From: Pyrenula massariospora
Taxonomy: Eukaryota; Ascomycota; Eurotiomycetes; Pyrenulales; Pyrenulaceae
Length of the DNA: 64,000 nt
Assembly (NCBI GenBank): GCA_021030905.1
Contig: JAGFMI010000001.1
Coordinates: 496,001-560,000 of the forward strand
Direction of reading: 5' to 3'
Shown: one piece after another, positions 45,229 through 57,262 of the stretch
How positions within the stretch are numbered: position 1 is the stretch's first letter
Layout: each line of letters opens with the position of its first letter
Made by a program: the position numbers and the translations under genes
Notes under the pieces: generated by a model
What the model saw: the letters and a program-made list of their open reading frames with translations, nothing else
The model's database searches: none
What the model was told of the DNA's origin: nothing

Positions 45229-48200
45229 AATTAGGCTAACGACTCACACTTTCACAGGCGAATATCTACAAGTATCTTATCGACAATAACCCCTAAAATG
45301 CAGAGTAATTCAAAATGCTCCAGCATCTAGACTGTGAACACAGTATCACCTTCAGCATCGTACACATTTTGGTATATACACGAAGTGAAAGCTTTGACAA
45401 GGGTGGCTTCTTATGCTATGCTTATGTCACGATGCACTTGCAGAAATGAACCCTGCATTTGCTTCCCCGGATGATAACTAAGTTTTGGCTATTGGTTGAC
45501 CACAGTCATAAACCATTGACCGAAAATGGACGGAGATCTCCACCCTCAGAATAGAAACTCGCCGCCAGCAAACAAAAGCGATCATCAGGGCGGTGAAGTC
45601 AAAAGTCCAAGGCCATTTGGTGCCGAATTCCCGATGAGGTATTTAAGTGATTTTCAATTGGCATGCTCGGGCCGTGGAAAATGCCTCGTGTTCCTCATGA
45701 GGCACTGAGTCACACGACAACAGGCGGCCTTTTTGGCTACGGTGTTGTCGCTCACCTCGGTGAATTGGAAGGAGATTAAAAATCAAGGATTTAGGCGTGC
45801 GGAATTGACGCTGCTGGTCGATACCCATGAGGTCGCCTTGTGGAGGAGAGACATGGCCCGGTACAGACGGCGGCCAACCGCGAGAGCGAAGTGGCGAGCG
45901 GACCAAAAGACCTCCGGTCTCCGCCCCGCATAACGCAACGCATCTACAGGGCCCCTCGTCGTCGTACCATCCGACACCCGTACTAGTCGTTTTGTTCGGA
46001 TTCCAGCTTGCTTTTGTTCGATGCACAAATCGCAGTGCGCATCTATCCAAGGATATTTTGCTTTTGTCGAGCGTGAAGGTTATCATCCTACTTGGTGCGG
46101 CGAGCAAGGGCGTTCGTACGAAAGTCATCAACCCCGCACGCCGTTAGTAGGCGAGCCTCTCCCCTGCATCGAGGATGGCTGGGTGATCAACCTTAACCTT
46201 ATCAAAGTTCTCGTACTGTGGAGTTGGCTTCGTTGATGGATCACTCTATCGTCCAGGTTGATTCATTATGGGAGAGCGCTCTAGGCCACCGGAAGCACAT
46301 AATCTACGATTGATGCTCGAAGATCTAAATTGCTTATTGCATCATGAACCACCGTTGTCTTTCTTCGACTTGATCGAGTCTACGTACATTGCTCGAGGTC
46401 CTCCCCTGTAAATGAGGCGAGCCTAGGCATTTATCGGCAGCAAGTCTGCCAACAATGTACCAAAACATGCGTTGCGCTTGCGGTAACTTGATGAAGCTTT
46501 ACGCTATCAACATCCGGTTTCAAGCTATTTACTCTCCGAGACCATATGGAAAGGTTTGGCGAGGACTTGCTGGCTGGCTGTTCTTGGGTCAGGGTCATTG
46601 TCATCATCATCGACTTCCGCTTAAAGCATAAAACCGCTTCATCTTCGACGAGATAGAGCCACCGCGAATATGGTCTACGATACTTGCGCTAGAATCTCTA
46701 ACGTGTGCGTTCCTCCCCAGATTTGCGACAGATTTGATTGCGAATGAGTGCTACCATTTCGACTAGCGAGATGAGTTACTTTGCAACAGTTTCAGATGAA
46801 AACCCATGAAGACAGCTCAAAAGGGTCTGTCCAGCTTCAAACTTTGCCAGACTCATGGATCACGTAAGGTCCCCTGCCGAGCCAGGAAGTTTATCTGCGG
46901 TCAAGAGTCTCTCCGCTCAAGATTCAAGCTGTGAAGGACCGATAGCAATCCAAGGGCGTGACGCTGCAGTAGTCAGCGCTTCCTTCTCAGAGGTCAAACC
47001 TCTCGTACGAGTGCAGGCCAGGAGGCCGCCGTGAAATTTAGAGATATCGATAAGCTTTCTGTTTCGTTCGCGGTCCATTGCAGGCTCTGATCGCTTCCGC
47101 GCAAGCGGCTCCCAGATGATAGGACAAGATTTAGGTAATCAGGCCGAATTTTCGTCAAAGTAAGTGCTGTAGGAGGTCGTCGTAGCCAGGTTAGGGCATT
47201 AATCTCATCCTGTGCAGTTGAAAGGGCTCTGTAAGACCGATACGCAATGTCAAGACCCAGCGGCGTCATGGTTTGAAGGTAATGTCAGTACGGTCAGAGA
47301 AGAGCTCGAATGACCTCAACCCTGGCTGCCTTGCGGGGGAGCTGTCCAGGTAAGCACCGGCCACCACCCACAACACCCTAGGTTAGCGGCGTGAGGAGCA
47401 AAGCACTGTCCAAATTAATGCATTGCATGCCTCACCTCACGATCAGCATTAACCAAGCAGCCCCAAGGCTGATCCTTCGCCCGCTATTCCCTTCTTCGTT
47501 CAGCCTTGAAACATTATCTATTCGCAAATCCCCAAGAGGTTTTCGTACAGCCTGACTGTGGCATGGAACAACCCAACTTCGGATCCGGTTTCGGCCCCGA
47601 TATAGTTGGATGATCACTGTGTTCTAGAATCATACCCTACTTGAACGGATCGCGCATCGATTACTTTGCTTACCACATCCAGAGTTACTTCGCAAGAATT
47701 CAACCCGGCTAACATCTCACACCTGGATATCCTGACTCAAAAAAGGACAACGACCTGCAAGCTCAAGAAATGCCAAGCAGAATACGTCTGAGAAGTGCAT
47801 CAGTCGAACTGAACCAGGCTTTCGCCAAGGTGGCTGTGCCCTTGGCTCACAATTGACTTCCTGACGCGACATCTGCAGCAGCTCAAAAAGAGCGATATCT
47901 TGCGATGTCTTGCAGATTTGGGTGGTGCAGATTTCTCCAAAGCCACGGTCGTGACGCGTCCCTGTGTCCGCTCTCCAGCCGTATCTCGCAAAAACCGTAC
48001 TTTTTCGTATCTGTTGTGCCTCCGCCGCACACATCAGCTTTTAGATGAATTCTCGCAAAGTAATTCTGAAAATGGTAATCAAGTAATCCTCGCACAAGAG
48101 ATACCTGACACAGCGTCGGGATTCTGTCTTGCTGCAGCCTCTCGTGCTTGCTTTGATGTTGACTGCCTGACGTCGCTTGATTCCCTTCCAAGACATTTCG

Positions 48201-50128
48201 CTCTCGGTGAATTCATTTCCAAATCCAGTCGCTGACAAGCCATATCCTTGTTCGATTACTTATCTATTTGATTTTCCTTCCAAGACTTCCAATTTCGAAC
48301 CTAGGCGGCACGCCGCTCTTCTACCTGACAGACTACTGCTTATGGTATCGTAACTTGTCAGCCGGCCCCAATTACCATGTGCGTGGGAAAGACCAAAATC
48401 CTTGAACCAACTTCCCGGGTCGAGGATCCAATGATGTGCGGGAACTGTCAGGGGAGGGCGTGTGCGCTTGTTCTCCCCTAGGCAGGAACGTCATTGTTGA
48501 CCCTAGGTAAGTCCACGATAATGGATATGCTTTATGGTGTCTCATAGCCCCTTTTAATAATTTCGTGGTCCCGTTTTTCGTCCTTTTGTCCTGTTTCTCA
48601 AGCATGGCTATCTACGTAATGATAATGCACGTAAAGAAGTCTTGACCCGTGCTTTACGAGTCATTGCGACATCGCGATCGGAAGTATTACTCTTCGCTCT
48701 GCAATAGTCGATATCACCTTTCTTAATGAGAATCAAACGCTACGTACTAGGAGCTATTACAAAACTGCTTGCGACGGCAAGTATGATTTTTCTTGGAAGG
48801 GCGTGAATGGATTTGACAACTATGTCTGCTTATTTCTCACCTCACTCAACACCTCTGTCCCCAATTAGTCATTAGTGCGACGTTGATATTCTTGTCTCTC
48901 TACTCATCTTCTCTTAAGGGCTTGCTGAAATTTCCTGCTTCTGATCATACTATACACTGCTACATCGCGCTATTCCGTCCTAATTTGTCCCCTGAGGCGA
49001 CAGAGCTTCCGCCAGCGGCGATCGAAAAGTTCTGCTTCTAAGATAAATTTATCCAGATCTCCTAATAAAGAAATGTCCCGCATGAGGGTATACTACGTGG
49101 CTCAGCTTTGGGGCAGCTGATTACCGCGGGTGATCCTATCATCGTCAACAAGCGGGTAATCTGGTTGACGCAACTAACGAAGAAATGATTCTTGACTTCT
49201 TTTGGCACAAATAGATGAGATGAGGTCTGTGATGAAAATAATTGTCTGTCAATGTAGCGGTCACTTGGTACAGCCCAATTAAAACGCAGCTTTCACCTTG
49301 ACCAGAAGACGGCAAACAGCCGGAAGAAAAGGACTTTGACGATGAATCGGAACGGGGACCGTGTGGCCGTACCCTATCTATATTTCTGGATATGCTAGAC
49401 GAAAAGCAAGCGGGTACAGCACGCGTTCAGCTAGCGACATCTGCTTGCTCAAATCGGCTAACAGCAGCATGTCCTTGCGGCCTATCCAGCTTGCAGGTGT
49501 CTCGAGGCAACCTTTAACATATAAGAGACCACGAAATAGCTTGCAAGAATAGGTGAATGCGAAGAGGGAGCATAGGAACAAGGTCAACTTGACGCGCTCA
49601 CTAAATCATGCTATAGCAGAGACGCCGATCCCAACTTGAGAGGCTGTCGGCTTTCAGATCCGCTATCGAGAGCCTTGACGAGGAGATCTGCCCGTCGTCG
49701 AGTGCCGCGTGCCCAACGCTGCTTGCCTCAACAATCCTCCACGGACAGTCCTTTTCATTCCATGCCCATGATTCCTGCCGCCTTAAGTCTCTACATTAAC
49801 CATCGAAAGCTTTTCTTGCTAACGAAGGAGCCCGACTTTCGTTCAGGGCCGCATCCCACAGTACACCCGCGGTCACGATCACTCCTCCTTTTCTTTCCAC
49901 GACTAGATACCGTCCTCTCACCCCAAATTGGCAATCTCGCCTATTTCCACCTGAGATCGTCTTTGTACTCTTATATCAAATACATTCTTACTCCTTACAT
50001 GCAATGTACCTCAGACGTTTGTTCGTCATCGTGCCCTCTCTCCTCTTCTCTCTTATAATAAATACAAACACCTAATCTAATACACTCTGCTCACCTTCCA
50101 ATACAACATCAGGCCCAGTCTTCATTTT
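45229..50128. other. Long gene-poor stretch
   Basis: About 4.9 kb. All frames are short and without family resemblance on both strands. Stops are dense, and I saw no terminal repeats, transposase or reverse-transcriptase motif. It could be decayed repeat sequence, a long noncoding transcript or regulatory space. Confidence 0.45.
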
Positions 50129-51602
50129 TTGCTAATCGCAGCTGCGCATGCTACCCCATCTTTTCCTCTCCCGCCCATCTTTTTCCTACCTCCCCTCCTC
50201 TCCCCTCCCCTCAGTGATCCCACTCATCCATTCTCCCCACGACTCGACTTAGCACAACTCAACACAACTGCCCAAAAACAGAAAAGCAGAAATCCCTTAG
50301 AAGGGAAACGTGCAGCGCCGGCGAGCTCGCGATGCATGCATGCATGTAGATCTCTCTACCTAGGTAGGTGTCCGATGAATGAATGCCGGTTTCCTGTTTG
50401 GCTTGTTTTGTTTGGTTTGGTTTGCTGATCGGGTTCGGGTTCGTATCTGCATTGCGTTGGATCGAAACGCCGACACTGATACTAACACTAACACCACCAA
50501 CAGCGACGGCAGCAGCAGCAGCGATCATTCGGTCAGGGCAGTGCGTGAACCGTTTGTTTTTCGGCATGGCCATAGAGCACTGGTTTGATCTGATCTGATC
50601 TGACGGGGTTCTTGATATCGCCTACCCTGTCTCGCCCCTCTTGAGAAAAACACTGACGCATAAAATTCGCTCGCACCATTCATACCCCCAACCATTTATG
50701 TTAAATTCGTTTCGTCTAGTCCGATCCAATCCAATTCTGCCATGCTATTGGACAACCAAGGCGACAGACGAAGAAGATGGCGGTAGGTGATCTCTCTCTC
50801 TCTCTTTCTCTCTCTTCAACGGACAGAGCTAAGTATGCACGTATGCATGTACTGTACTGTATAATGCCACCACGAAACCTAGACCAGAATAGAATGATAT
50901 GACACGGTACAGCACAAAATAGCGGCTAGCCTTGCTGTGGCCGAAAAACCTCCTTCCCGCGATCCCTCATCTCACAATGCATAGCCCAGTCCAGCCCAAC
51001 CCAACCCAGACAAGCCCCTACCTGCACACATGAATATACACATGTACATACACATGCGCCCGGACAATCAGCCAGCCAGCCAGTCAGCCATCCATACCTC
51101 AGTATCCCATCCCATCCTAACCTACCCTGTACTCCTTTACACACCCCTCCTCCTCCTCCTTACTATCCCGCCCAACTCCCCGTCCTCGCATGCAAACAAA
51201 CAACCAACCAACAGCCCCTCCGTCACTCACACCCCAACCCCTTTTTTCCCACCGCGGATGGCCATCCCATCTAGCACAACTGCGCCAATCCGCGTGCGTG
51301 TGCGTGTGTCTCACTCTCCGCGCCATCTCTTCACGAGTAGAGTCTTCTTCTTTGTCCCAGATGCCATGTCAAACGCGGTGCGGTGGATCTGATCTCTTTC
51401 GTTGGCTGGCCTTGACGAGGTGGATGGGTGGGTGGATGGATTGGTAGATGGGTAGGATGGGATGGCACTGCTCGAGATTCGCAGACGGGAAACGACCTGT
51501 TGTGTGCTTAAATTGTAGCGCGCCTGTGTGGTGTTGGGATGCATATAGCTGCTACCCTAGATACGCAAAAGCTAAAGGGTCTTTCAGTCTGTTTCGTTTT
51601 CT
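50129..51602. other. Low-complexity flank of the RBA50 gene
   Basis: Rich in short tandem motifs: alternating GCAT at 50332-50346, a CT tract at 50791-50816, CCAGCCAG units near 51070, and GGTGGATG/GGATGG units near 51420. There is no coding support; long frames here reflect biased composition. The right end includes the 3' UTR of the minus-strand RBA50 gene. Confidence 0.45.
50791..50816. repeat. CT microsatellite
   Basis: A 26-base alternating CT tract with a single TTT interruption, lying in noncoding sequence. Confidence 0.8.
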
Positions 51603-52949
51603 TCAGGAGTCTTCGTTTCCTTGCTGCATCTCCCCTTCACCTCCCCGCTCGTCCACCGTCTCCATCCCCATCCCCTCTTTTCCCCCACCCCTCCTCCACA
51701 GCCACAGCCCCTCCACCGCGTACGCCTTCGCGCTCACATGCCCCCCCTCCCTCGCCGCCTCGGCGGTCATGATCTCCACCACCCTCTCTTTCTCGACCAC
51801 CTTCCACAGCCCCTCTGTCAAATCCTCACCAAACTCTCCCTTGCCCAATCTGTACAGTATGCGTCCTACCACCATCCATGCGACGCACCGTTGCGCCGGG
51901 AAAGAGCTGCGTCCTAGGATCGCTAGCTCGGGGATCGTGTAGCCTGCGCTTTGCGGGGAGAGGCCGTGGTGGTGGAGGCCGGCGGTGACGGGTATGGAGT
52001 GGGAGGTGGAAGGGGGGAGGATTGTGCCGGTGAAGGAGAACCGGATTTGGGAGATGGGGAGGGTAGAGTTTTGGGTGTAGATGTTCTCGGAGGGGTTGGG
52101 ATCGTTGAGCCAGGCGAGGGAGGAGGGATCGTACGGGGTATTGGGGAAGTAGTGGTTGTGGAGGTCGGTAAGGAAGGAGGGAGAGGAGGGGTCAAGGGGT
52201 TGGTAGGAGGAGACGGAGTTTGGTGGGGATGGGAAGTGGATGGGCGCGGATTGGGAGGGTGGTGGTGGTGGTGGTGGTGGTGGATGTGGATCGGATGTGG
52301 TGGGAGTGGCTTGGTTAGGAGGGGGTGAATGATGCTCTTGTTTCGTGTTTGTTGTTGGCGCTTTCGTCGAATCTGACTGAGAAGAAGACATGGTTTGAAA
52401 GTTGTCATCAATTGAGTGTGAGGGTCTAGGATCGGGAATGTCGTCTTTGTCATCGATTGTAGCCTTTCGCATCAACTTTTGAATCAGCGCCGGGCTTAGG
52501 CTCGCCATGATCTCAGCACGTGCATCCTCGATCTCTTCTGTAGTCATCTCTGCTATTCTCTGTTTGTTTTCTTTATCAATCTCTTCCCTCTCTTTCCTTT
52601 CTGTTGGTGGGCCATACTTCTCTTGTAGCCGGTGGACAATCTCGCGATCGGATGGTACGCGTGAGCTAGGGGTTGTAGACGCTGAAAATGAAGGTATAGC
52701 TGCAGCGTTATTCTGCGCATGAGACCTACTTTGTTTGAATTTGGAGCTTTGATATCTCTTTTTGTGCTCCGGAAAGCCGGTCTGGGAGCTCTTTAAAGAA
52801 GGTGCAGACGGAGGGGCGGCGTTCGATCGTTCCCTAATCTCGCCGATTAATGGAACGCGTGGAGACGCATCATGCTCAGCTTTTCTTGAGATTGTATCTT
52901 CTTCGTCATCCGAAAGATCGAGCTGAAAACGTTCTCCTCGTAGCGCCAT
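51603..52949 (-). CDS. RBA50: RNA polymerase II-associated protein (RPAP1/RBA50)
   Basis: Fungal RBA50/RPAP1 helps assemble and import RNA polymerase II. An uninterrupted frame gives 448 aa from the Met at 52949 (MALRGERFQLDLSDDEEDTI); an in-frame Met 30 codons upstream is less likely. Near the N-terminus PLIGEIRERS matches the short conserved motif of the family. The RPAP1 N-terminal domain follows (IDKENKQRIAEMTTEEIEDA, then LSPALIQKLMRKA). A Pro-rich linker, including eight consecutive Pro encoded by a GGT-type microsatellite, leads to the RPAP1 C-terminal domain (IRFSFTGTILPP, then GYTIPELAILGRSSFPAQRC). The short, two-domain form is usual for filamentous fungi; animal RPAP1 is much longer. 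It diverges from HPC2 across about 1.2 kb. Confidence 0.85.
   Translation of the reverse strand: MALRGERFQLDLSDDEEDTISRKAEHDASPRVPLIGEIRERSNAAPPSAPSLKSSQTGFPEHKKRYQSSKFKQSRSHAQNNAAAIPSFSASTTPSSRVPSDREIVHRLQEKYGPPTERKEREEIDKENKQRIAEMTTEEIEDARAEIMASLSPALIQKLMRKATIDDKDDIPDPRPSHSIDDNFQTMSSSQSDSTKAPTTNTKQEHHSPPPNQATPTTSDPHPPPPPPPPPSQSAPIHFPSPPNSVSSYQPLDPSSPSFLTDLHNHYFPNTPYDPSSLAWLNDPNPSENIYTQNSTLPISQIRFSFTGTILPPSTSHSIPVTAGLHHHGLSPQSAGYTIPELAILGRSSFPAQRCVAWMVVGRILYRLGKGEFGEDLTEGLWKVVEKERVVEIMTAEAAREGGHVSAKAYAVEGLWLWRRGGGKEGMGMETVDERGGEGEMQQGNEDS
52258..52283. repeat. GGT microsatellite inside RBA50
   Basis: About 8.7 GGT units; on the minus strand they encode a run of Pro in the linker of RBA50. 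Length variation would stay in frame and change only the linker. Confidence 0.85.
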
Positions 52950-54172
52950 GATCTGGGAATTCTGCAGCCGAGCAGAACTCCGCGAATGGCAGAATGATCG
53001 GAGATTTCGACTTGAGCAGCAGTTCGGCACACCTGCCATGTCTCTGGATTAAGGTTGAGGCTCAAGCGCTAATCGGGATTCAGAGGCGCCAAGACCACGT
53101 CACTTTCCCTGCAGACGGTCTCGCCCCTGGATCTTCACGAAAACTGCTCGTCTTCGCTCGGAACGGAATCTTGCTCGTTGAATACGACAGGATCATTGCG
53201 TGATGATACCCCCTTGTATTGGGGTGGTAGTTGTGATCAAAATTTATGCGGTCTGCTGTTCTTATAATGGTCCAAGACGGCGGAACTTGATCAGATCTCC
53301 GCTACGCGCGCTCTTAGATCTCAGACATGAGCAGGACAGGAAGCGACGACACCGCAATGACCAGACAAACTCAGCAGATCTTGCAGACACTCCAAAGTGG
53401 CGCACACTCAACAAATGGTGTTGAGCTTGCCCTGCAGAGAGGATTTTCTCGTGGTACCTGACCGCCAGCAGGGGTCTCGTCCGAGGCAAGCCTCTGTCTG
53501 CGGTTAAGAAGGGCAAAGAGCACGAATGACAGCGCAGGCCCTGTAATTGTAGTCATGGCGCAGTATTCTCGCACTTGTTGACAGCCCAAATTCAGCTTTT
53601 CACAGGGCCGCCGTAGGTAGCGGCCAGCCCACTCCTGCGTCTCACCTGCTGTCGCTTGTCCGCGTCCTTTGACCAGCTTCCCTCCCCCCGACTTATGATC
53701 GACTATCGCTCTGTTTTCCATATATTGCCCACTTCCCCAGCCAAATTCACCTTCTTCATCGTTCTTTTTCTATCGTGGCCTTTGCATCTGCCATTCACCT
53801 TGTCAGGATTACTCATTTTCCGTCCACCTCGCCTGACCGTGGCTCTTCACTGATCGGCCAGCGTTATTAGACCTCTCGAGATTCATTAAGACGTAAATGG
53901 ATACAGCGTTGATGGAACTGCTTTTCCATTCTTGACGCCTTCCTATTCTCTCCATCCAGGCCTTTTTGCAAAGGATCTGGAAGAAGGGGTTTAATCGGTC
54001 ACCAGGCCGTAGTTTCGGTTGTTCTGCTACACGAGCGTCTTCTCCAACGTCAGGCACATCTAGATGCTGCGAGCGCCTGCGACATCCGCGATGAAATGAT
54101 TCTGGAACATAATCGCCCAAGATTAATCACCTGTGAGCGGCAGATTTTTTGAAGGTGTTGGGGCGTGACAAG
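52950..54172. other. Divergent promoter region, RBA50 and HPC2
   Basis: About 1.2 kb between the starts of the minus-strand RBA50 and plus-strand HPC2 genes. Small frames on both strands show no family. It is expected to hold both promoters and 5' UTRs. Confidence 0.5.
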
Positions 54173-56160
54173 ATGGCTGGCGACAGCTCCTCGGCCGACT
54201 TGTCGTCTCCCCCGAGCGATCATCTCTCACCGTCTCCAACGCCTCGAATCCCACAGTCTAACAACGATAATCACAACGGTTCTAATTCAGCCGAATCTAC
54301 CATTCGAGTCGGCGCATTCGATCGTGAAGGTGGTGATAATGCACAAGCCACCGTTCAGGCTCCCGGTACCCGGCGCCACAATCACGAGCCACAGCCCGCA
54401 CCTGATGTCAAGATCACACGCCCCCGGAAAAAGCGAGAAGCCAAACCTGAAGGCGTGGAGAAGGAGAAAAAACCGCGAAAACCGCGAGGAAGCGGTGCTG
54501 CAAATCCTCGCAAGAAGCAGAAAACTGATAATCCTCCCCCTGAAGCCAATTCTGCCAAACCCAATGCTGCACCGCCCAAGCAATCCAAACTGACCGACAT
54601 GGTTACTCCAACTCCTCCACCACCAGCGCCTACGCCTGCGCCTGCGCAACCTCCGCAATTGAGAGGGGGCGCCAGCCATCTTCCCGCCGAAAGTGGAAAT
54701 CATGAAGCTTTCCACATTACCAATTCCGGCACCCCTAATCCGACATACCCTCAACCGCAACCGCCTCCCCCTCCTCCACCCTTGCAACATCGACCAAGTG
54801 GACACCATTACGATCCTATTCGATCGACTACAATTTCCACTCCTCCGCCTCCAACTAATAATTACAGTCCGACTGCTCCCACTCAACCCCCCTTCCGCCC
54901 AAGCGCATCGCCAGCAATCTCTAGTATCATTGACCCACAGCCTGCACCACCACCATATCGCGACAACGTGACTTCGCAAAGCACTACCGACAAGCTGAGA
55001 AATGTTGGATCGCCGTCACATGCACACATTATTCTTAACCCTTCGCCAACTTCGGCCGCTCCACACGCTCCACTTGCGCCACCATTGATTTCCCCAACCA
55101 AATATGCTGCCTCCGTTCCTGTGGCGGTCGATGAGGCTCCCACCGCGATGGATGTGGATCAAAGTCAGTCTCAAGCCGCCAAGCCTCCTCTGATCAAGAA
55201 GGGCACCTCGTCAGGCCCTGGGTCGAATGCTGCATCACCGAAACCGCCTCGGGCAAAAGAACAAGCGCCGCCGCTTCCACAAGGCACTGGCCTGATCTCT
55301 TCTGCTTTGTTTGGCACCGAAAACTCCAGTGTCACTGCTTCGGGCGACAATGACGAAGCTCCAACTATCATGCTCGAAGTTCCTCTGAGCGGCATGAGCA
55401 ACCAGATCGTGAATTTCTCGCGAATGGTTGAAGAGAAGCATGGCTTCGCTGCCCTTCATCCAAGGTTGGCAGCTCGAAAACAGCGCCTTGCTGAGGTCGC
55501 AGCGGCTGGAGCAGCAATCGAAAAGTCAACCAACGGCAAGTTATCTGGTGTCTCTGCTGGTGGTAGCGATAACGAATCCATGAGCCTCGATGCTGAGTCG
55601 GACAATGACGCCGATGTTGCAATGACCGGGACTAACGGACCGGATACGGCCGCCAATAGCGGTGCTGAGGGTGGTAAGAAACGACGAAGGAGAAGAAAGT
55701 TGGAGGAGTATGATCAGGACGATCCCTTTGTCGATGATAGCGAAATGGCGTGGGAAGCTACAGCGGCAGCAAGTAAGGATGGCTTCTTCGTGTACTCTGG
55801 GCCCCTGGTACCGGAGGGGGAGAAGCCGACCGTTGAACGGTATGTTTTGAATCTTGACAGGCGGACTTTCGCTAATTATATCTCTAAAGTGCTGATGGAA
55901 CGACTGTTACTAAACGCGGTCGCGGTCGCGGCAGGGGAGGCGGTCCTGGATCTCGAGGTGGTCGGGGGGGTGCCGCTGCCGCTGCCGCCGCGTCTGGCGA
56001 GGGCGGAGCCGGCAGAGGTGGAGGCCCAGGCTCACGAGGCGGCTCTACGACTCGAAAACCCAGGGTGACGAAAGCTGGACGCGCCTTAATGGAGCGAGAG
56101 AAACTTGATCGGGAGAAGATGGGGCCGCTTGCGCCTAAACCCACCGGATACCCTGTCTAG
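54173..56160 (+). CDS. HPC2: HIR histone chaperone subunit (HPC2/ubinuclein family)
   Basis: Exons 54173..55839 and 55890..56160 (50-base intron) give 645 aa. The diagnostic Hpc2-related domain lies at about residues 500-555: a basic patch KKRRRRRKLEEYDQDDPFVD, then DSEMAWEATAAASKDGFFVY and SGPLVPEGEKP. In yeast and animals this domain contacts the HIRA/Hir1-Asf1-H3/H4 assembly, so the protein should act in replication-independent nucleosome assembly in the nucleus. Residues 1-350 are disordered, Pro-rich and basic (KKREAKPEGVEKEKKPRKPR and long Pro runs). The second exon encodes an RG-rich tail (KRGRGRGRGGGPGSRGGRGG) and a final conserved-looking RALMEREKLDREKMGPLAPK. If the intron were read through, the tail would change frame and lose this end, which supports the splice. 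Confidence 0.9.
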
Positions 56161-57262
56161 ACTATGTTTCTACGGTTGTTTGAGGTTGTTTCATTGGCAT
56201 TACATTGAAGGAATTTGCACCGAGTGGAACAGGGTTTTCAGTGGAGAGTATTGAAATATCATGCAGTCGGTCATTGCATGAGGCGCCAGGCTGGTGCTTT
56301 GCATGTCCGACAAGATACTTCTGAAGGAGAAAGGTGGACGTATAAATAATGAGGTGAGCTGCAGACTCATCTACCATCACGGCATTGTACAGTAAATACC
56401 CATACAACTATTCAAGATCGGCAGAATTTAGATATCGTCAACCGCATGAGCACTATCTATGGCACCCAAACGGGACATCCGTACCAGCAGCCAGGGCTCC
56501 GTAGCTCCCGCCTAACCTTGCCGGAGGCTACAGGGTGACGGTGCAACGGCCAAGCTTAAGTTTCAAGGCTTATTTCTTGCCAGCGAGTCATACTACAGTT
56601 GGCGCCGGGGGATTTGCCGCGCATAGATGTCGCCCCCATGAATGCCGTAGTATGAGGTACATGTTCTCATCAGACCGTGCGCGCTGGCTACTACTGACCT
56701 TGTCTATTTGTGCGCCTCCCCGAACGCCTCAGGATGTTTGGATGTGCTCGAATGCCTTGCCTACACAGTCGTAGCAACTAGGCGACCTGATAGAGGGGTG
56801 CCTTGCAGGTCTTGGGTTGCGCTGACTGGAACCTGTGTGGTAGAGTTGCCCGGTCGGGGTAACGGCGACTTCGCTACCTTAGCCTTGTACTCGGATTTCA
56901 TCAATCGGTCTCCCGCAATTTTCACTAGATTGCTCTTCACCATGAGAAAGTCCTTCGAGTCGTAAAGATTGAAACAGCATCTACGGCGCATGATTCAGCG
57001 CCAACCAGTATCAAGTTCTGATGCTGAGTGAGATTCTACCCGGAGGCCCGCAAGCCCACTCGTCCCCACCGCGGTTCATGGGCTTCTATTTCCCATGTCG
57101 ATCCCTGCTGCTTTGCGCTTAATCGCCCTTTTTGCGAGAACACCGCGTTACTGACAGCCCGCACTCATCCAAGAGCAACTTTGCTCAGCAGATGTTCTTC
57201 CGCCCACGTCGAGCTCAACGCCGACGCCTCGCGCGCACCGACGACAAGCTGCAGACTTCACC
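56161..57262. other. Intergenic, wc-1 promoter region
   Basis: About 1.1 kb between HPC2 and wc-1, both on the plus strand. No gene seen. It should contain the HPC2 3' UTR and the wc-1 promoter; I could not single out light-response or clock-box motifs with confidence. Confidence 0.5.

Noticed and set aside
50129-51550. Several 60-164-codon frames in the low-complexity flank of RBA50
   Set aside because: Sequences are short tandem motifs with biased bases; translations are low-complexity Pro/Ser/Thr or Cys/Val runs.
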